From positions 124,001-188,000 of the forward strand of contig CAJTVI010000001.1 of assembly GCA_910579545.1 (NCBI GenBank): a stretch of 64,000 nucleotides of DNA. Direction: 5' to 3'. Shown one piece after another: positions 34,331-44,067 of this stretch (the first letter of the stretch is position 1; each line of letters starts with the position of its first letter). The translations under genes were made by a program, and so were the position numbers. Below the pieces are notes generated by a model, which was given only the letters and a program-made list of their open reading frames with translations, was not told where the DNA came from and did no database searches. This DNA is from an uncultured Oscillospiraceae bacterium. Its GTDB lineage: Bacteria > Bacillota > Clostridia > Oscillospirales > Ruminococcaceae.

Positions 34331-35137
34331 TTACAGCAGCCAGGCAGGGTCAAGGTCTGCCGGTTTCAGCAAAACGTCCGGCTTTATCCTCTCCCCATGG
34401 AAATCGCTCCCTGCCGTAACATGGAGCCCATATTTTTCCGCCAAATACAGGTAAAACGCAGCCTGTTCCGCTGTGTGTCTGGGGTAATAGCATTCCAGGC
34501 CCTCCAGACCCTGGCGCTTCAGGCTGCAGACCAAAGCCTCCAGCTGCTCGTTGGAAAGCCTCACCTGATAAGGGTGGGCCATTACGGCCTTGCCCCCGGC
34601 CTGGCGGATCGCGGCGATGCAGGCTGCCGCATCGACCTTGAAGCGTTTGATGCGCTGATATTCATCCGTATCCAGATACCGGTCAAAGGCCTCCTGTGCG
34701 GACCGGACATAGCCCCGCTTTACCAGGGCCTGGGCAAAGTGGGGACGGGCGATGATATCCCCGCCCGCGATCTCCTCCACCTCCTTTAGCGAAATATGTA
34801 CGCCCTTTTCCGCCAAAAAGCGGATCAGGCGGTGCTTTCGCTCGTCCCGGCCTTCCTTCATCTTTTGGCACAACTCCCGAAGGCCGGGGGCGTCAGGTGA
34901 ATATCCATAGCCTAAAATATGAAGGCTCTTGTATTCCCTGGCCCCCAACTCCACCCCCCGGATGACCCGGAGCCCGGCCTTTTTCCCTGCCGCTATCGCC
35001 TCCTCCACCCCATCGATCGTGTCGTGGTCGGTGATGGCGATGCATTCCAAACCGGCCTTTTGCGCCAGTTCCACCACCTGGGACGGCGTATACTGCCCAT
35101 CTGAAGCGGTCGTATGGATGTGCAGGTCCACCTTCAT
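34331..35137 (-). CDS. PHP domain phosphoesterase
   Basis: 268 aa. N-terminal PHP metal motif DLHIHTTASDG (residues 4-14), AITDHDTI (about 34-41), GVELGA, ARPHFA, VMAHPYQ and the final SDFHGE. These supply the His/Asp/Glu ligands of the trinuclear site. Stand-alone PHP proteins of this size act on 3',5'-nucleotide bisphosphates or related phosphoesters. It lies between pckA and groEL without an obvious partner. Confidence 0.93.
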   Translation of the reverse strand: MKVDLHIHTTASDGQYTPSQVVELAQKAGLECIAITDHDTIDGVEEAIAAGKKAGLRVIRGVELGAREYKSLHILGYGYSPDAPGLRELCQKMKEGRDERKHRLIRFLAEKGVHISLKEVEEIAGGDIIARPHFAQALVKRGYVRSAQEAFDRYLDTDEYQRIKRFKVDAAACIAAIRQAGGKAVMAHPYQVRLSNEQLEALVCSLKRQGLEGLECYYPRHTAEQAAFYLYLAEKYGLHVTAGSDFHGERIKPDVLLKPADLDPAWLL

Positions 35138-35215
35138 GGCTTCACCCCCTGTTCCTACAGCTTATCACAGCGGCATGATTTTGTACAAGGGCCAAGGTGC
35201 AAAAAAGCAAAAATC

Positions 35216-35257
35216 AGCCAGCCATGATGCGAACCATTTTCCGCACCACGACTGGCT
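35216..35257 (-). terminator. terminator of the groES-groEL operon
   Basis: On the minus strand a 16-nt imperfect stem (AGCCAGTCGTGGTGCG with CGCATCATGGCTGGCT) is followed by GATTTTTGCTTTTTTG. It lies 45 nt after the groEL stop. Confidence 0.88.
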
Positions 35258-35301
35258 GGTTTACAATGCTGCATTACCCGGGTCGGTTTACCCTGTCCGG
35301 C

Positions 35302-36927
<1,626 letters not shown>

Positions 36928-37009
36928 AATAACATCTCTCCTTATCGTGATTGGTTTATCAGTGTGTTTTGGAAGGGCCGCGCCTGCCGGGCGCGGCAAT
37001 CAGCAAAAA

Positions 37010-37294
37010 TTACTCCACAATGGCAAGGATGTCGCTCTGGCGCACGATGGTGCACTCCTCACCGTCCACCTTGACCTCGGTGCCCGAATACTTGCTGGTG
37101 AGCACCTTGTCGCCCACCTTTACCAGCATCTCGACCTCCTTGCCGTCCACAAGGCCGCCCGGGCCCACGGCCAGCACCTCGGCCACCTGGGGCTTCTCCT
37201 TGGCGCTGCCCGCCAGGATGATGCCGCTCTTGGTGGTCTCCTCGGCTTCTACGGTTTTGATGACGACACGGTCTGCAAGAGGTCTGATTTTCAT
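37010..37294 (-). CDS. groS: co-chaperonin GroES
   Basis: 94 aa from ATG 37294 (MKIRPLADRVVIKTVEAEE), AGGAGG 9 nt upstream. The mobile loop TTKSGIILAGSAKEKPQ and the signature KVGDKVLTSKYSGTEVKVDGEE are intact. It caps the GroEL chamber. First gene of the operon. Confidence 0.98.
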   Translation of the reverse strand: MKIRPLADRVVIKTVEAEETTKSGIILAGSAKEKPQVAEVLAVGPGGLVDGKEVEMLVKVGDKVLTSKYSGTEVKVDGEECTIVRQSDILAIVE

Positions 37295-37343
37295 AACGCA
37301 TATCCTCCTAAAATAATAAAATTTTAAAAGCATTTGATTGGGT

Positions 37344-37370
37344 TTAGCACTCATTTGCCCTGAGTGCTAA
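37344..37370. promoter_or_regulatory. CIRCE operator (HrcA binding site)
   Basis: TTAGCACTC (37344-37352), 9-nt spacer, GAGTGCTAA (37362-37370): the exact consensus. It lies immediately downstream of the groES -10. HrcA represses at this site; hrcA itself is not in the window. Confidence 0.97.
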
Positions 37371-37375
37371 TGTAT

Positions 37376-37404
37376 ATTCTAATCACTTTCGCCCAAAAAA
37401 TCAA
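37376..37404 (-). promoter_or_regulatory. sigma-A promoter of groES-groEL
   Basis: Minus strand TTGATT (37404-37399), 17-nt spacer, TAGAAT (37381-37376). The CIRCE operator begins 5 nt downstream. Confidence 0.82.
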
Positions 37405-37477
37405 GAGGGAAAAAGATAAATTTTTTGTGAACATCTCTTCCCCGTCCATTTTGGGCAAAAAATCGCCTTAAATCGGC

Positions 37478-37506
37478 AAAAGCCCCGGCATCCCGCCGGG
37501 GCTTTT
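37478..37506. terminator. terminator of the lipid kinase gene
   Basis: AAAAGCCCCGGC / GCCGGGGCTTTT with a 5-nt loop, T tract available on both strands. It lies about 90 nt past the stop of the minus-strand lipid kinase gene. Confidence 0.85.
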
Positions 37507-37594
37507 GTGCTGGAAGGGGCCGCGCAAAGCCCCCTGCCCGCCTTTTGGGCGTGCTTTGGCGGGGCAGCTTTTAGCAAACCCACCCCCGTACCCT

Positions 37595-38572
37595 TCAGCC
37601 CTGGCAGCCGGCGGCCGCGGCCCCCTTTTGCGCCAAAGCCTTTTGGGCAAGCGGCCTTGGCAGCACGATGCGGCCGGCCAGCGGCATCACATGGGCCTCC
37701 AGCCCGGCCTGCGGGGCGCACTCGCCGTCCAGGTTTACCACCAGCGGCCGGCCGTCCAGCGGGGTGATCCGCACGCTGCGGGCGCGGCAGTACAAAATGA
37801 TCCCCTCCAGGCCGGGAACCACCCGCCCGTCCTGGATGTGCCGGCCCTTTTGGTAGATGCCCAGCACCCGGGCGATCTTGAGCCGGCTGATCCGGCGCAC
37901 CACCAAAATATCCAAAAGGCCGTCGTCCAAAACCGCTTCGGGCGCGGCGCAGTAGCCCCCGCCGTAGGTGCTGCCGTTGCAGATGGCCGCCAGCAGGCAG
38001 TGCTCCTCCCACACCCTGCCGTCGATCTCGATGCGCAGGTGGTGGCTTAAATGCCCGCACAGGCACTCCAGGATCGAGAGATTGTAGGCCATTGAGCCGC
38101 CGCAGAGGGGCACCCGCCGGAATTTGGGGATGCCGTAGGCCACCTGCGCGTCCAGCCCGGCCGAGCAGATGGCGGCCGAGACCCCAAAGGGGGTCTGGAT
38201 GAGGTCGATGGGCACGGCGCTGCCGCTGATGAGGGCGGGCAGGTCGAGAAAATCCTGCCGGGTACCGTAGTTGCGGATAAAATCGTTGCCGCTGCCGCAG
38301 GGCACGCAGGCCAACTCGGCCCCCGGGACCTGCCAGGCGCCCTGCAGCACCTGGCCAAAGGTGCCGTCCCCCCCGCAGGCGTACAGCCGCACCGGGCCGC
38401 CGGCTGTTTCGGCGGCTTTGCGGGCCAGCTCCACCGCGTGGCGGTGGTACTGGGTAAGTTCGATGGAGTACTCGACGCCAAGCCCTGCCGCCGCCGCAAT
38501 GATCCGGGGCACCAGGGTGCCGGAGGCGTCCGCCTGGCCGGACACCGGGTTTACAATAAAAACGTGTTTCAT
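37595..38572 (-). CDS. diacylglycerol/lipid kinase family protein (YegS/DagK-like)
   Basis: 325 aa from ATG 38572 (MKHVFIVNPVSGQAD, the typical first strand). The nucleotide-binding motif GGDGTFGQVLQG is near residue 67 and PCGSGNDFIR near 94. The C-terminal half has NGSTYGGGYCAAPEAVLDDGLLDILVV, the family's second domain. These enzymes phosphorylate diacylglycerol or other lipids to recycle phosphatidic acid. The last ~35 residues (QKALAQKGAAAAG) are low complexity. Monocistronic; divergent from a DUF421 gene. Confidence 0.9.
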   Translation of the reverse strand: MKHVFIVNPVSGQADASGTLVPRIIAAAAGLGVEYSIELTQYHRHAVELARKAAETAGGPVRLYACGGDGTFGQVLQGAWQVPGAELACVPCGSGNDFIRNYGTRQDFLDLPALISGSAVPIDLIQTPFGVSAAICSAGLDAQVAYGIPKFRRVPLCGGSMAYNLSILECLCGHLSHHLRIEIDGRVWEEHCLLAAICNGSTYGGGYCAAPEAVLDDGLLDILVVRRISRLKIARVLGIYQKGRHIQDGRVVPGLEGIILYCRARSVRITPLDGRPLVVNLDGECAPQAGLEAHVMPLAGRIVLPRPLAQKALAQKGAAAAGCQG

Positions 38573-38623
38573 CTTGCCTTCGCAGCCCTTCGCGCAAATT
38601 TTGCCGATACATCCTTTTTTACC

Positions 38624-38653
38624 ATTGTACGACATTTCCCCTGCCGCTGGCAA
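38624..38653 (-). promoter_or_regulatory. promoter of the lipid kinase gene
   Basis: Minus strand TTGCCA (38653-38648), 18-nt spacer, TACAAT (38629-38624), about 52 nt before the start codon. Confidence 0.5.
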
Positions 38654-38723
38654 GCAAAAAGCATATTTTCCCCCACAGTGCGCATTCTAAGAAAAAACAT
38701 CCGCCGCGAAGGGAGGATCCGCC

Positions 38724-39434
38724 ATGCTGCCCGAACTTGCAAAGGTCCTGCTGACAAGCCTTGTGTCCATCGCCGTTTTATTTTTGCTCTGCAGGCTGAT
38801 CGGCCAGCGCCAGATCAGCCAGATGAGCCTGTTTGACTATGTAAACGGCATCTGCATCGGCTCGATCGCGGCCGAGCTGGCCACCGACCTTGAAAACTGG
38901 CGCCGCCCGCTGACCGCCATGCTGGTGTACGGGCTTTCGGCCGCCCTGATCAACGCCGCCACCTGCAAAAGCCTTGGCCTGCGCAAATTTTTTAACGGGC
39001 GGCCGCTGGTGCTGTTTGAGGACGGCAAGCTGTACAAGGCAAACCTTTACCGCGCAAAGCTGGACATCAACGAGTTTTTGACCCAGTGCCGGGTGGCCGG
39101 CTACTTTGACCTTGCCCAGCTGAAGGCGGCAGTGCTGGAAACCAACGGCCAGCTGAGCTTTTTGCCCCTGTCGGCCGAGCGCCCGCTGACCCCGGCGGAC
39201 ATGCAGCTGCACCCGCAGGAGGAGAGTTTGCAGGCCAACCTGATCCTGGACGGCCGGGTGCTGGCCCAAAACCTTGCAGCCAGCGGCCGCAGCGAGGACT
39301 GGCTGCGCCAGCAGCTGCACAGCCAGGGCATCGGCCGGGTGGAGGAGGTTTTTCTTGCCTGCTGTGACAAGGCCGGAAACTTTACAGCCTACCGCATGCT
39401 GGAAGAACCGGTGACCCATGAGATTTTTGAATAG
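38724..39434 (+). CDS. DUF421 (YetF-like) membrane protein, second copy
   Basis: 236 aa; GGGAGGATCCGCC precedes the ATG. Three N-terminal helices (about residues 5-25, 40-57, 65-82) carry RLIGQRQISQMSLFDYVNGI, and the cytosolic domain shows FFNGRPLVLFEDGKL and AVLETNGQLSFL. It is clearly paralogous to the protein at 2014 but diverged; unlike that copy it has no DUF4363 partner. Function unknown. Confidence 0.88.
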   Translation: MLPELAKVLLTSLVSIAVLFLLCRLIGQRQISQMSLFDYVNGICIGSIAAELATDLENWRRPLTAMLVYGLSAALINAATCKSLGLRKFFNGRPLVLFEDGKLYKANLYRAKLDINEFLTQCRVAGYFDLAQLKAAVLETNGQLSFLPLSAERPLTPADMQLHPQEESLQANLILDGRVLAQNLAASGRSEDWLRQQLHSQGIGRVEEVFLACCDKAGNFTAYRMLEEPVTHEIFE

Positions 39435-39490
39435 GCAGGCAGGCAAAACACGCAGGACCAGCGCGCTGGCCCTGCGCAAAATCGGTATGC

Positions 39491-39530
39491 AAAAAACAGG
39501 GCGGAGCACTTGGCCCCGCCCTGTTTTTTT
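39491..39530. terminator. bidirectional terminator between DUF421 and rubredoxin genes
   Basis: AAAAACAGGGCGGAGC / GGCCCCGCCCTGTTTTTTT, with T tract on both strands, at the convergent ends of two genes. Confidence 0.88.
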
Positions 39531-39535
39531 ACAGC

Positions 39536-39691
39536 TTATTCCTTTGTAAAGGCGTCCTTGCCCAAAGAGCACACCGGGCAGACCCAGCTTTCGGGAACCT
39601 GCTCCCAGGGGGTGCCGGGGGCTACGCCATTGTCCGGGTCGCCGGCGGCGGGGTCATACACATAGCCGCAGGGGCAAATATACTTGTCCAT
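39536..39691 (-). CDS. rubredoxin with a shortened first cysteine motif
   Basis: 51 aa, too short for many gene finders. It begins MDKYICPCGYVYDP, continues through GDPDNGVAPGTPWEQVP and ends SWVCPVCSLGKDAFTKE. The second iron-binding motif CPVC is standard. The first is Cys6-Pro-Cys8-Gly (CxCG) instead of the usual CxxCG, one residue short. The gene follows rubrerythrin after 24 nt, the usual electron-donor pairing for peroxide and oxygen reduction in anaerobes. The rest of the sequence is too conserved for this to be non-coding. Confidence 0.9.
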   Translation of the reverse strand: MDKYICPCGYVYDPAAGDPDNGVAPGTPWEQVPESWVCPVCSLGKDAFTKE

Positions 39692-39715
39692 CCGTAAAAA
39701 GCTCCTTATCGGGAA

Positions 39716-40255
39716 TTATTTGAAGTAGCGGGCCAGCAGGCCGGCCATGCCGCGGCCATGACGGGCCTCGTCCTTGGCCATCTCGTGCACGGTGTCGTGG
39801 ATGGCGTCCAGCCCCAGTTCCTTGGCCTTTTTGGCAATGTCCATCTTGCCGGCGCAGGCGCCGCACTCGGCCTCTACGCGCATCTCAAGGTTTTTCTTGG
39901 TGCTGTCGGTCAGCACCTCGCCCAGCAGTTCGGCAAACTTGGCGGCGTGCTCGGCCTCCTCAAAGGCGTAGCGCTTCCAGGCCTCGGCGATCTCGGGGTA
40001 GCCCTCGCGGTCGGCCACGCGGCTCATGGCCAGATACATGCCAACCTCGCTGCACTCGCCGGTAAAGTTCATGCGCAGCCCCTCAACGATCTCCTCGGGC
40101 ACGCCCTCCTTGGCGATGCCAACCACATGCTCGGTTACATAGGTGTTCTCTTTCTGCTCCACAAACTTGCTCTTGGGGGCCTTGCAGACCGGGCAGAAGT
40201 CCGGGGCCGCGCCCTCAGCGATATAACCACAAACCGTGCAAACAAACTTAGCCAT
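39716..40255 (-). CDS. reverse-type rubrerythrin (N-terminal rubredoxin domain)
   Basis: 179 aa from ATG 40255 with GGAGGAG upstream. The rubredoxin-like iron site (CTVCGY at residues 6-11, CPVC at about 21-24) is N-terminal and the diiron four-helix bundle follows: GECSEVGMYLAM, FEEAEHAAKFAELLG, RVEAECGACAG, HEMAKDEARHGRGM. This order is opposite to classical rubrerythrin and matches clostridial 'reverse rubrerythrins', which reduce hydrogen peroxide with NAD(P)H-derived electrons. Co-transcribed with rubredoxin from a good promoter. Confidence 0.94.
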   Translation of the reverse strand: MAKFVCTVCGYIAEGAAPDFCPVCKAPKSKFVEQKENTYVTEHVVGIAKEGVPEEIVEGLRMNFTGECSEVGMYLAMSRVADREGYPEIAEAWKRYAFEEAEHAAKFAELLGEVLTDSTKKNLEMRVEAECGACAGKMDIAKKAKELGLDAIHDTVHEMAKDEARHGRGMAGLLARYFK

Positions 40256-40336
40256 TCTTGTTACTCCTCCATTCATAAAATCAGGTTTTGGACTCCCATT
40301 TGTTGGTAAATAGGAACCATTCCTTGTTATGGCCCC

Positions 40337-40365
40337 ATTATAGCACACAGGGGCGAAGCCGTCAA
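40337..40365 (-). promoter_or_regulatory. sigma-A promoter of rubrerythrin-rubredoxin
   Basis: Minus strand TTGACG (40365-40360), 17-nt spacer, TATAAT (40342-40337). No PerR-type box was recognised in the roughly 80-nt leader. Confidence 0.82.
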
Positions 40366-40427
40366 CCCGGTTTTTAAACATTTTGGATGTTTTTGGTCTG
40401 TTTTATTCCGCCGCCCCAACAAAACGC

Positions 40428-41003
40428 TTACCCGCCGCCCCGCGGCCCCGCCGATTTGCCGCCGGCCTTTTTTTGGCTTTCGGCCGCAGCCCCGCCGATC
40501 CGCCCCAGCGCGGGTGCAACCGCCCGCAGCACCAGCGAGGTCAGCCCGCCCGCAACAAGGCCGGCCGCCAGCAGCACCGGCGCGTAGCCCAGGGCCATGG
40601 CGCTGGAGAGCACCGCCCCCGCCGCCAGCAGCTGGCCCAGGTTGTGGGCGATGGCCCCGCACACCGAGAGGATAAACCAGGTGGGCCGCCAGGGCCCGCG
40701 CAGCAAAGCCAGCATGACCAAAAACGAGAGCCCCCCGCCGCAGAGGGATAAAAGCCCCGCCACCGCCCCGCGGGTAAGCAGCCCAAAGCCGGCCTTGAGC
40801 AGCACCAGGGCCAGCGCCGGGCGGCCGCCCAAAAACAGCAGCGCGTACAGCACCACCACGTTGGCAAGGCCCGGTTTCATGCCGGGCGCGAGGCCCAGCA
40901 GCGGCGCGGCGGCCGATTCCAAAAACGAGAGGGCCATGGCCAGCGCAAACAGCATGCCGCCCAGCGCCACACGGCCCGCCTTGCCCTTTTGCAACCGCCG
41001 CAC
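40428..41003 (-). CDS. Gx transporter / heptaprenyl diphosphate synthase component I family membrane protein
   Basis: 191 aa from GTG 41003. Five or six helices; the family pattern FALAMALSFLESAAAPLLGLAPGMKPGLANVVVLYALLFLGG is at residues about 19-60. Historically labelled component I of heptaprenyl diphosphate synthase (PF07456), it is now viewed as a small-molecule (S-component-like) transporter. It lies divergent from an FMN-binding lipoprotein gene, and the two families often occur together, hinting at a redox or flavin-linked role. The C-terminal 20 residues are basic and low complexity. Confidence 0.82.
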   Translation of the reverse strand: MRRLQKGKAGRVALGGMLFALAMALSFLESAAAPLLGLAPGMKPGLANVVVLYALLFLGGRPALALVLLKAGFGLLTRGAVAGLLSLCGGGLSFLVMLALLRGPWRPTWFILSVCGAIAHNLGQLLAAGAVLSSAMALGYAPVLLAAGLVAGGLTSLVLRAVAPALGRIGGAAAESQKKAGGKSAGPRGGG

Positions 41004-41030
41004 CTCCCTGCCCCTTGGTAGTCCCTTTTC

Positions 41031-41059
41031 ATCTTACGGTGCGCGGCGGGCAAAGTCAA
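41031..41059 (-). promoter_or_regulatory. promoter of the Gx transporter gene
   Basis: Minus strand TTGACT (41059-41054), 17-nt spacer, TAAGAT (41036-41031). Confidence 0.65.
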
Positions 41060-41079
41060 GACGAAACCCAAAATGCGGT

Positions 41080-41108
41080 TTGACCCGCCGCGGCTGCTTT
41101 TGTATAAT
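41080..41108 (+). promoter_or_regulatory. sigma-A promoter of the FMN-binding lipoprotein gene
   Basis: TTGACC (41080-41085), 17-nt spacer, TATAAT (41103-41108). The opposing promoter's -35 is only 20 nt away, so the region could be co-regulated. Confidence 0.82.
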
Positions 41109-41173
41109 AAGGTAGATGGTTTGTATGCGTCGGGGCAGCTCTGCCCCAGCCTTGAAAGAAGGGGGCGTCCAGT

Positions 41174-41650
41174 ATGGTACGGCGGGGGGCCTGCGCGCTG
41201 CTGGCGGCGGCGGTGCTGCTTGGGCTTTGCGGCTGCGGCCGCTGGCAGGATGGGGAGTACCGCGCCGAGTGCGCCGCATTTGACAGCCTTGGCTACCGGG
41301 ATTATCTGGTGGTAACGGTGGAGGGCGGCGAGATCACCCGGGCCGAATACGACGCGGTAAGCGAGGACGGCGGGCTGAAAAGCGAGGACGAGGCCTACGC
41401 CGGGCAGATGCGGCCGATCTGCGGGACGGATCCGGCCGGGTTTTCGGCCGCGCTGGAGGCTTCGCTTGTGGGCCGCAGCGCCAAGACCCGGCAGCCGGTG
41501 GACGCGGTGGCCGGGGCCAGCTATTCCAGCGGGCGGTGCGCCGCCCTGCTGAGCGCCCTGGAGCAAAACATGCGCAAGGGCATTTTTGAAACGGTGGCCG
41601 TGGAGGGCCTTTTGGAGGCAACGCCCCAGGCATCGCCCCCGGCGCCGTGA
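41174..41650 (+). CDS. FMN-binding domain lipoprotein
   Basis: 158 aa. Signal peptide with lipobox LCGC (Cys about residue 20) predicts a membrane-anchored surface protein. The domain (YLVVTVEGGEITRAEYDAVSEDGG) ends in DAVAGASYSSG, which matches the flavin-transferase target pattern (D-x-x-[ST/A]-G-A-[ST]); FMN would be attached covalently to Ser/Thr by ApbE. No apbE is in the window. Related proteins take part in RnfG-type or extracellular electron transfer. It is divergent from the Gx transporter gene. Confidence 0.85.
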   Translation: MVRRGACALLAAAVLLGLCGCGRWQDGEYRAECAAFDSLGYRDYLVVTVEGGEITRAEYDAVSEDGGLKSEDEAYAGQMRPICGTDPAGFSAALEASLVGRSAKTRQPVDAVAGASYSSGRCAALLSALEQNMRKGIFETVAVEGLLEATPQASPPAP

Positions 41651-41689
41651 ATATTCTGTAAAAAATCGGAAACACTGCCCCCAAAAGCC

Positions 41690-41718
41690 TTGCAATGGTG
41701 CGGGTTTTAGTGTACCAT
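41690..41718 (+). promoter_or_regulatory. promoter of the DUF4358-MBOAT-DHHW cassette
   Basis: TTGCAA (41690-41695), 17-nt spacer, TACCAT (41713-41718). The leader would be about 150 nt. Confidence 0.45.
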
Positions 41719-41872
41719 ATTGCTTAGTGCGCACCCTGCCCCAAAAGGCTTTGTGCGCACAAAAGGCCGGCCATGCGCAGCCGCCCATACGGCGCGCCCC
41801 CCTGCGGGCTGTGCCGGGCCGGACGCCGGCCGCGCCTGTTATGATCAGATCAACACCAAAGGAGAACCCTAT

Positions 41873-42436
41873 ATGAAAAAGCTTGTGCTCACCCTTACCG
41901 CCGCGCTTTTGGCCGCAGCCCTTTTGGCCGGCTGCGGCGGCGATTCCTCCGCCCCCGCTTCCTCCAGCCCGGCGGCCTCGGCCCCCGCGGCGTCCGCCCC
42001 TGCCGATTCCCAGCCGGCCGCCTCGGCCCCCCAGGCGGAATACAACCTGGCCGACGTGGTAAGCGCGGTGGAGGCGGTAAACCCGGTGGCAAACCCCCGC
42101 GAAATTGACGACTTCTCGCTGGAAAACACCTATATGCTCACGATGGACAATGTGGCCAACTTTTGCGGCAAGGTAAGCAACGACGCGGCCAACAGCGCGC
42201 TGATCCTGGCGGTGCAGGCGGTGCCGGGCAAGGTGGACGACCTCAAGGCCGAGCTGGACGCCTACAAGACCACCCTGGCGGACGGCGGGCTGTACGCCGA
42301 GTTTGCCGACAAGGAGGCCCAGGCCAAGGAGGCCCGGCTGGTGGTAAAGGGCGACTGCGTGGTGCTGGTGATCGCCAACACCGAGGGCGCCCAGTATGCC
42401 GACATCGACAAGGCCCTTGACGAGGCGCTGAGCTGA
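41873..42436 (+). CDS. DUF4358 lipoprotein
   Basis: 187 aa with AAAGGAG upstream. Signal peptide and lipobox LLAGC (Cys about residue 21), a Ser/Ala/Pro-rich linker (about 24-58), then a compact domain (NLADVVSAVEAVNPVANPREIDDFSLENTYMLTMDNVANFCGKVSNDAANSALILAVQA) typical of DUF4358. In many Firmicutes this family lies beside MBOAT and DHHW genes, as it does here. An accessory role in surface O-acylation is inferred; no enzyme activity is known. Confidence 0.85.
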   Translation: MKKLVLTLTAALLAAALLAGCGGDSSAPASSSPAASAPAASAPADSQPAASAPQAEYNLADVVSAVEAVNPVANPREIDDFSLENTYMLTMDNVANFCGKVSNDAANSALILAVQAVPGKVDDLKAELDAYKTTLADGGLYAEFADKEAQAKEARLVVKGDCVVLVIANTEGAQYADIDKALDEALS

Positions 42437-42452
42437 ACAAACTGCGCAGACA

Positions 42453-42483
42453 GGCCGGTACCGCCCCGCAGGCGGCGCCGGCC
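42453..42483 (+). terminator. hairpin after the DUF4358 gene
   Basis: GGCCGGTACCGCC pairs with GGCGGCGCCGGCC, followed by TTCTGCTTGT. The tail is weak, so it may be an attenuator between the lipoprotein gene and the MBOAT gene rather than a full stop. Confidence 0.45.
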
Positions 42484-42624
42484 TTCTGCTTGTACATCGC
42501 CCTAAAAAAGCGCGGCCGCCCCGCGGCGGTTTTGCGCCCGGTACTGGTTTTGAGCCTTCCCCGGCGCTGTCCCGGCGTTCCCCAATGTCCCCCAGATGCA
42601 AAAATGTAAGGAGTTGAGCGCAGC

Positions 42625-44052
42625 TTGGTTTTTAGTACCATCCTGTTTTTGTTCCGCTTTTTGCCCATTACCCTGGCCCTTTATTATCTCGCGCCGCCGC
42701 GGTTAAAAAACGCGGTGCTGTTTTTGTGCAGCCTGGTGTTTTACTCCTGGGGCGAGGTCAAGTTTTTCCCGGTGATGATCCTGCTGATCCTCATCAACTA
42801 TTTCTCGGGGCTGGGCATGGAGCGCAGCGACAAACGGCCCGGCCTGCGCCGCTTCTTTTTGATCTTTTCGGTGGTGGGCAGCCTCTCGATGCTGGTGTTT
42901 TTTAAATACACCAACTTTATCATCACCAGCCTCAACGCCCTGTTTGGCCTCTCGCTGGGGCTGATCAGCGGGGTGGAGGTGCTGCCGCTGGGCATCAGCT
43001 TTTACACCTTCCAGACCATGAGCTACTCCATCGACGTCTACCGGCGGGACGTGCCCACCGAACACAATATCATTGATTTTGGCGCCTACGTGGTCATGTT
43101 CCCGCAGCTGATCGCGGGGCCGATCGTAAAATATCGGGAGGTTGCCGAGCGGCTGCACGTTTACAAAAACCGCTGTAACCTTGCCCAGATCGAGGAGGGC
43201 GTCTGCCTGTTTACCTTTGGCCTTGCCAAAAAGGTGCTGCTGGCCGACACCATCAGCGCCCTCTGGCTGGAGATCATTGGGGTATACACGTCCAGCGGTG
43301 TGCAGACCAGCGCCGGCATCGGCCTTGCCAACGCCTCCACCCCGCTGGTCTGGCTGGGGGTCATCGCCTATTCCCTCCAGCTGTATTTCGACTTTTCGGG
43401 CTATTCCATGATGGGCATCGGCATGGGCAAGATGCTGGGCTTTGATTTTCCGCAAAACTTTAATATGCCGTATATCTCCCGCAGCATCACCGAATTTTGG
43501 ACCCGCTGGCACATGACCCTCTCGGGCTGGTTTAAGGAATACGTGTATATCCCTCTGGGCGGCAACCGCAGGGGCCGGGGCCGGCAGATCTTTAACCTGT
43601 TTGTGGTATGGTGCCTCACCGGCATCTGGCATGGGGCCAACTGGAACTTTATCCTCTGGGGGCTTTACTACTTTGTGCTGCTGGTGGCCGAAAAGCTCTT
43701 TTTGCTGCCGGTGCTCAAAAAAGGACGGGTCTGGCCCCACCTTTACACCATGTTCTTTGTGGTGGTGGGCTGGGGGCTGTTTGTGGGCAACGAACAGGGC
43801 GTGGGCCTGGGCATCCTGCTCAACAAGCTGTTTATCCCCTCGGGCGGGGTAAGCTGTTTGTACTTTTTGCGCAACTACGCGGTGCTGCTGGCGGTATGCA
43901 TTGCCTGCTGCACCCCCCTGCCGCTCAAGGTCTGGCAGGCCCTTTGCAAGAGCAGCTGGATGAAGACCCTTACGGTCGGCCTTTTGCTGGTGCTGAGCGT
44001 TGCGTATATTGTGGGTTCGGGCAACAGCCCCTTCCTCTACTTTAACTTTTAA
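42625..44052 (+). CDS. MBOAT family membrane O-acyltransferase (AlgI/DltB-like)
   Basis: 475 aa from TTG 42625, about eleven helices. Family landmarks: FNFR-like N-terminus (VFSTILFLFRFLP), LPLGISFYTFQTMSY (about 125), FPQLIAGPIVKY, FDFSGYSMMGIGMGKMLGF (about 256), FWTRWHMTLSGWFKEYVYIPLGGNR and the catalytic His in CLTGIWHGANWNFILWG (about residue 333). MBOAT proteins move acetyl or other acyl groups across the membrane onto surface glycans. The next gene, 15 nt downstream, encodes the matching extracytoplasmic DHHW protein. Confidence 0.94.
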   Translation: MVFSTILFLFRFLPITLALYYLAPPRLKNAVLFLCSLVFYSWGEVKFFPVMILLILINYFSGLGMERSDKRPGLRRFFLIFSVVGSLSMLVFFKYTNFIITSLNALFGLSLGLISGVEVLPLGISFYTFQTMSYSIDVYRRDVPTEHNIIDFGAYVVMFPQLIAGPIVKYREVAERLHVYKNRCNLAQIEEGVCLFTFGLAKKVLLADTISALWLEIIGVYTSSGVQTSAGIGLANASTPLVWLGVIAYSLQLYFDFSGYSMMGIGMGKMLGFDFPQNFNMPYISRSITEFWTRWHMTLSGWFKEYVYIPLGGNRRGRGRQIFNLFVVWCLTGIWHGANWNFILWGLYYFVLLVAEKLFLLPVLKKGRVWPHLYTMFFVVVGWGLFVGNEQGVGLGILLNKLFIPSGGVSCLYFLRNYAVLLAVCIACCTPLPLKVWQALCKSSWMKTLTVGLLLVLSVAYIVGSGNSPFLYFNF

Positions 44053-44067
44053 AAGGAGGCGCTTTGG

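Noticed and set aside
34331..35137. Horizontal transfer of the PHP gene
   Set aside because: Codon use looked slightly different from its neighbours by eye, but I could not measure it and no flanking repeats or mobility genes were seen.
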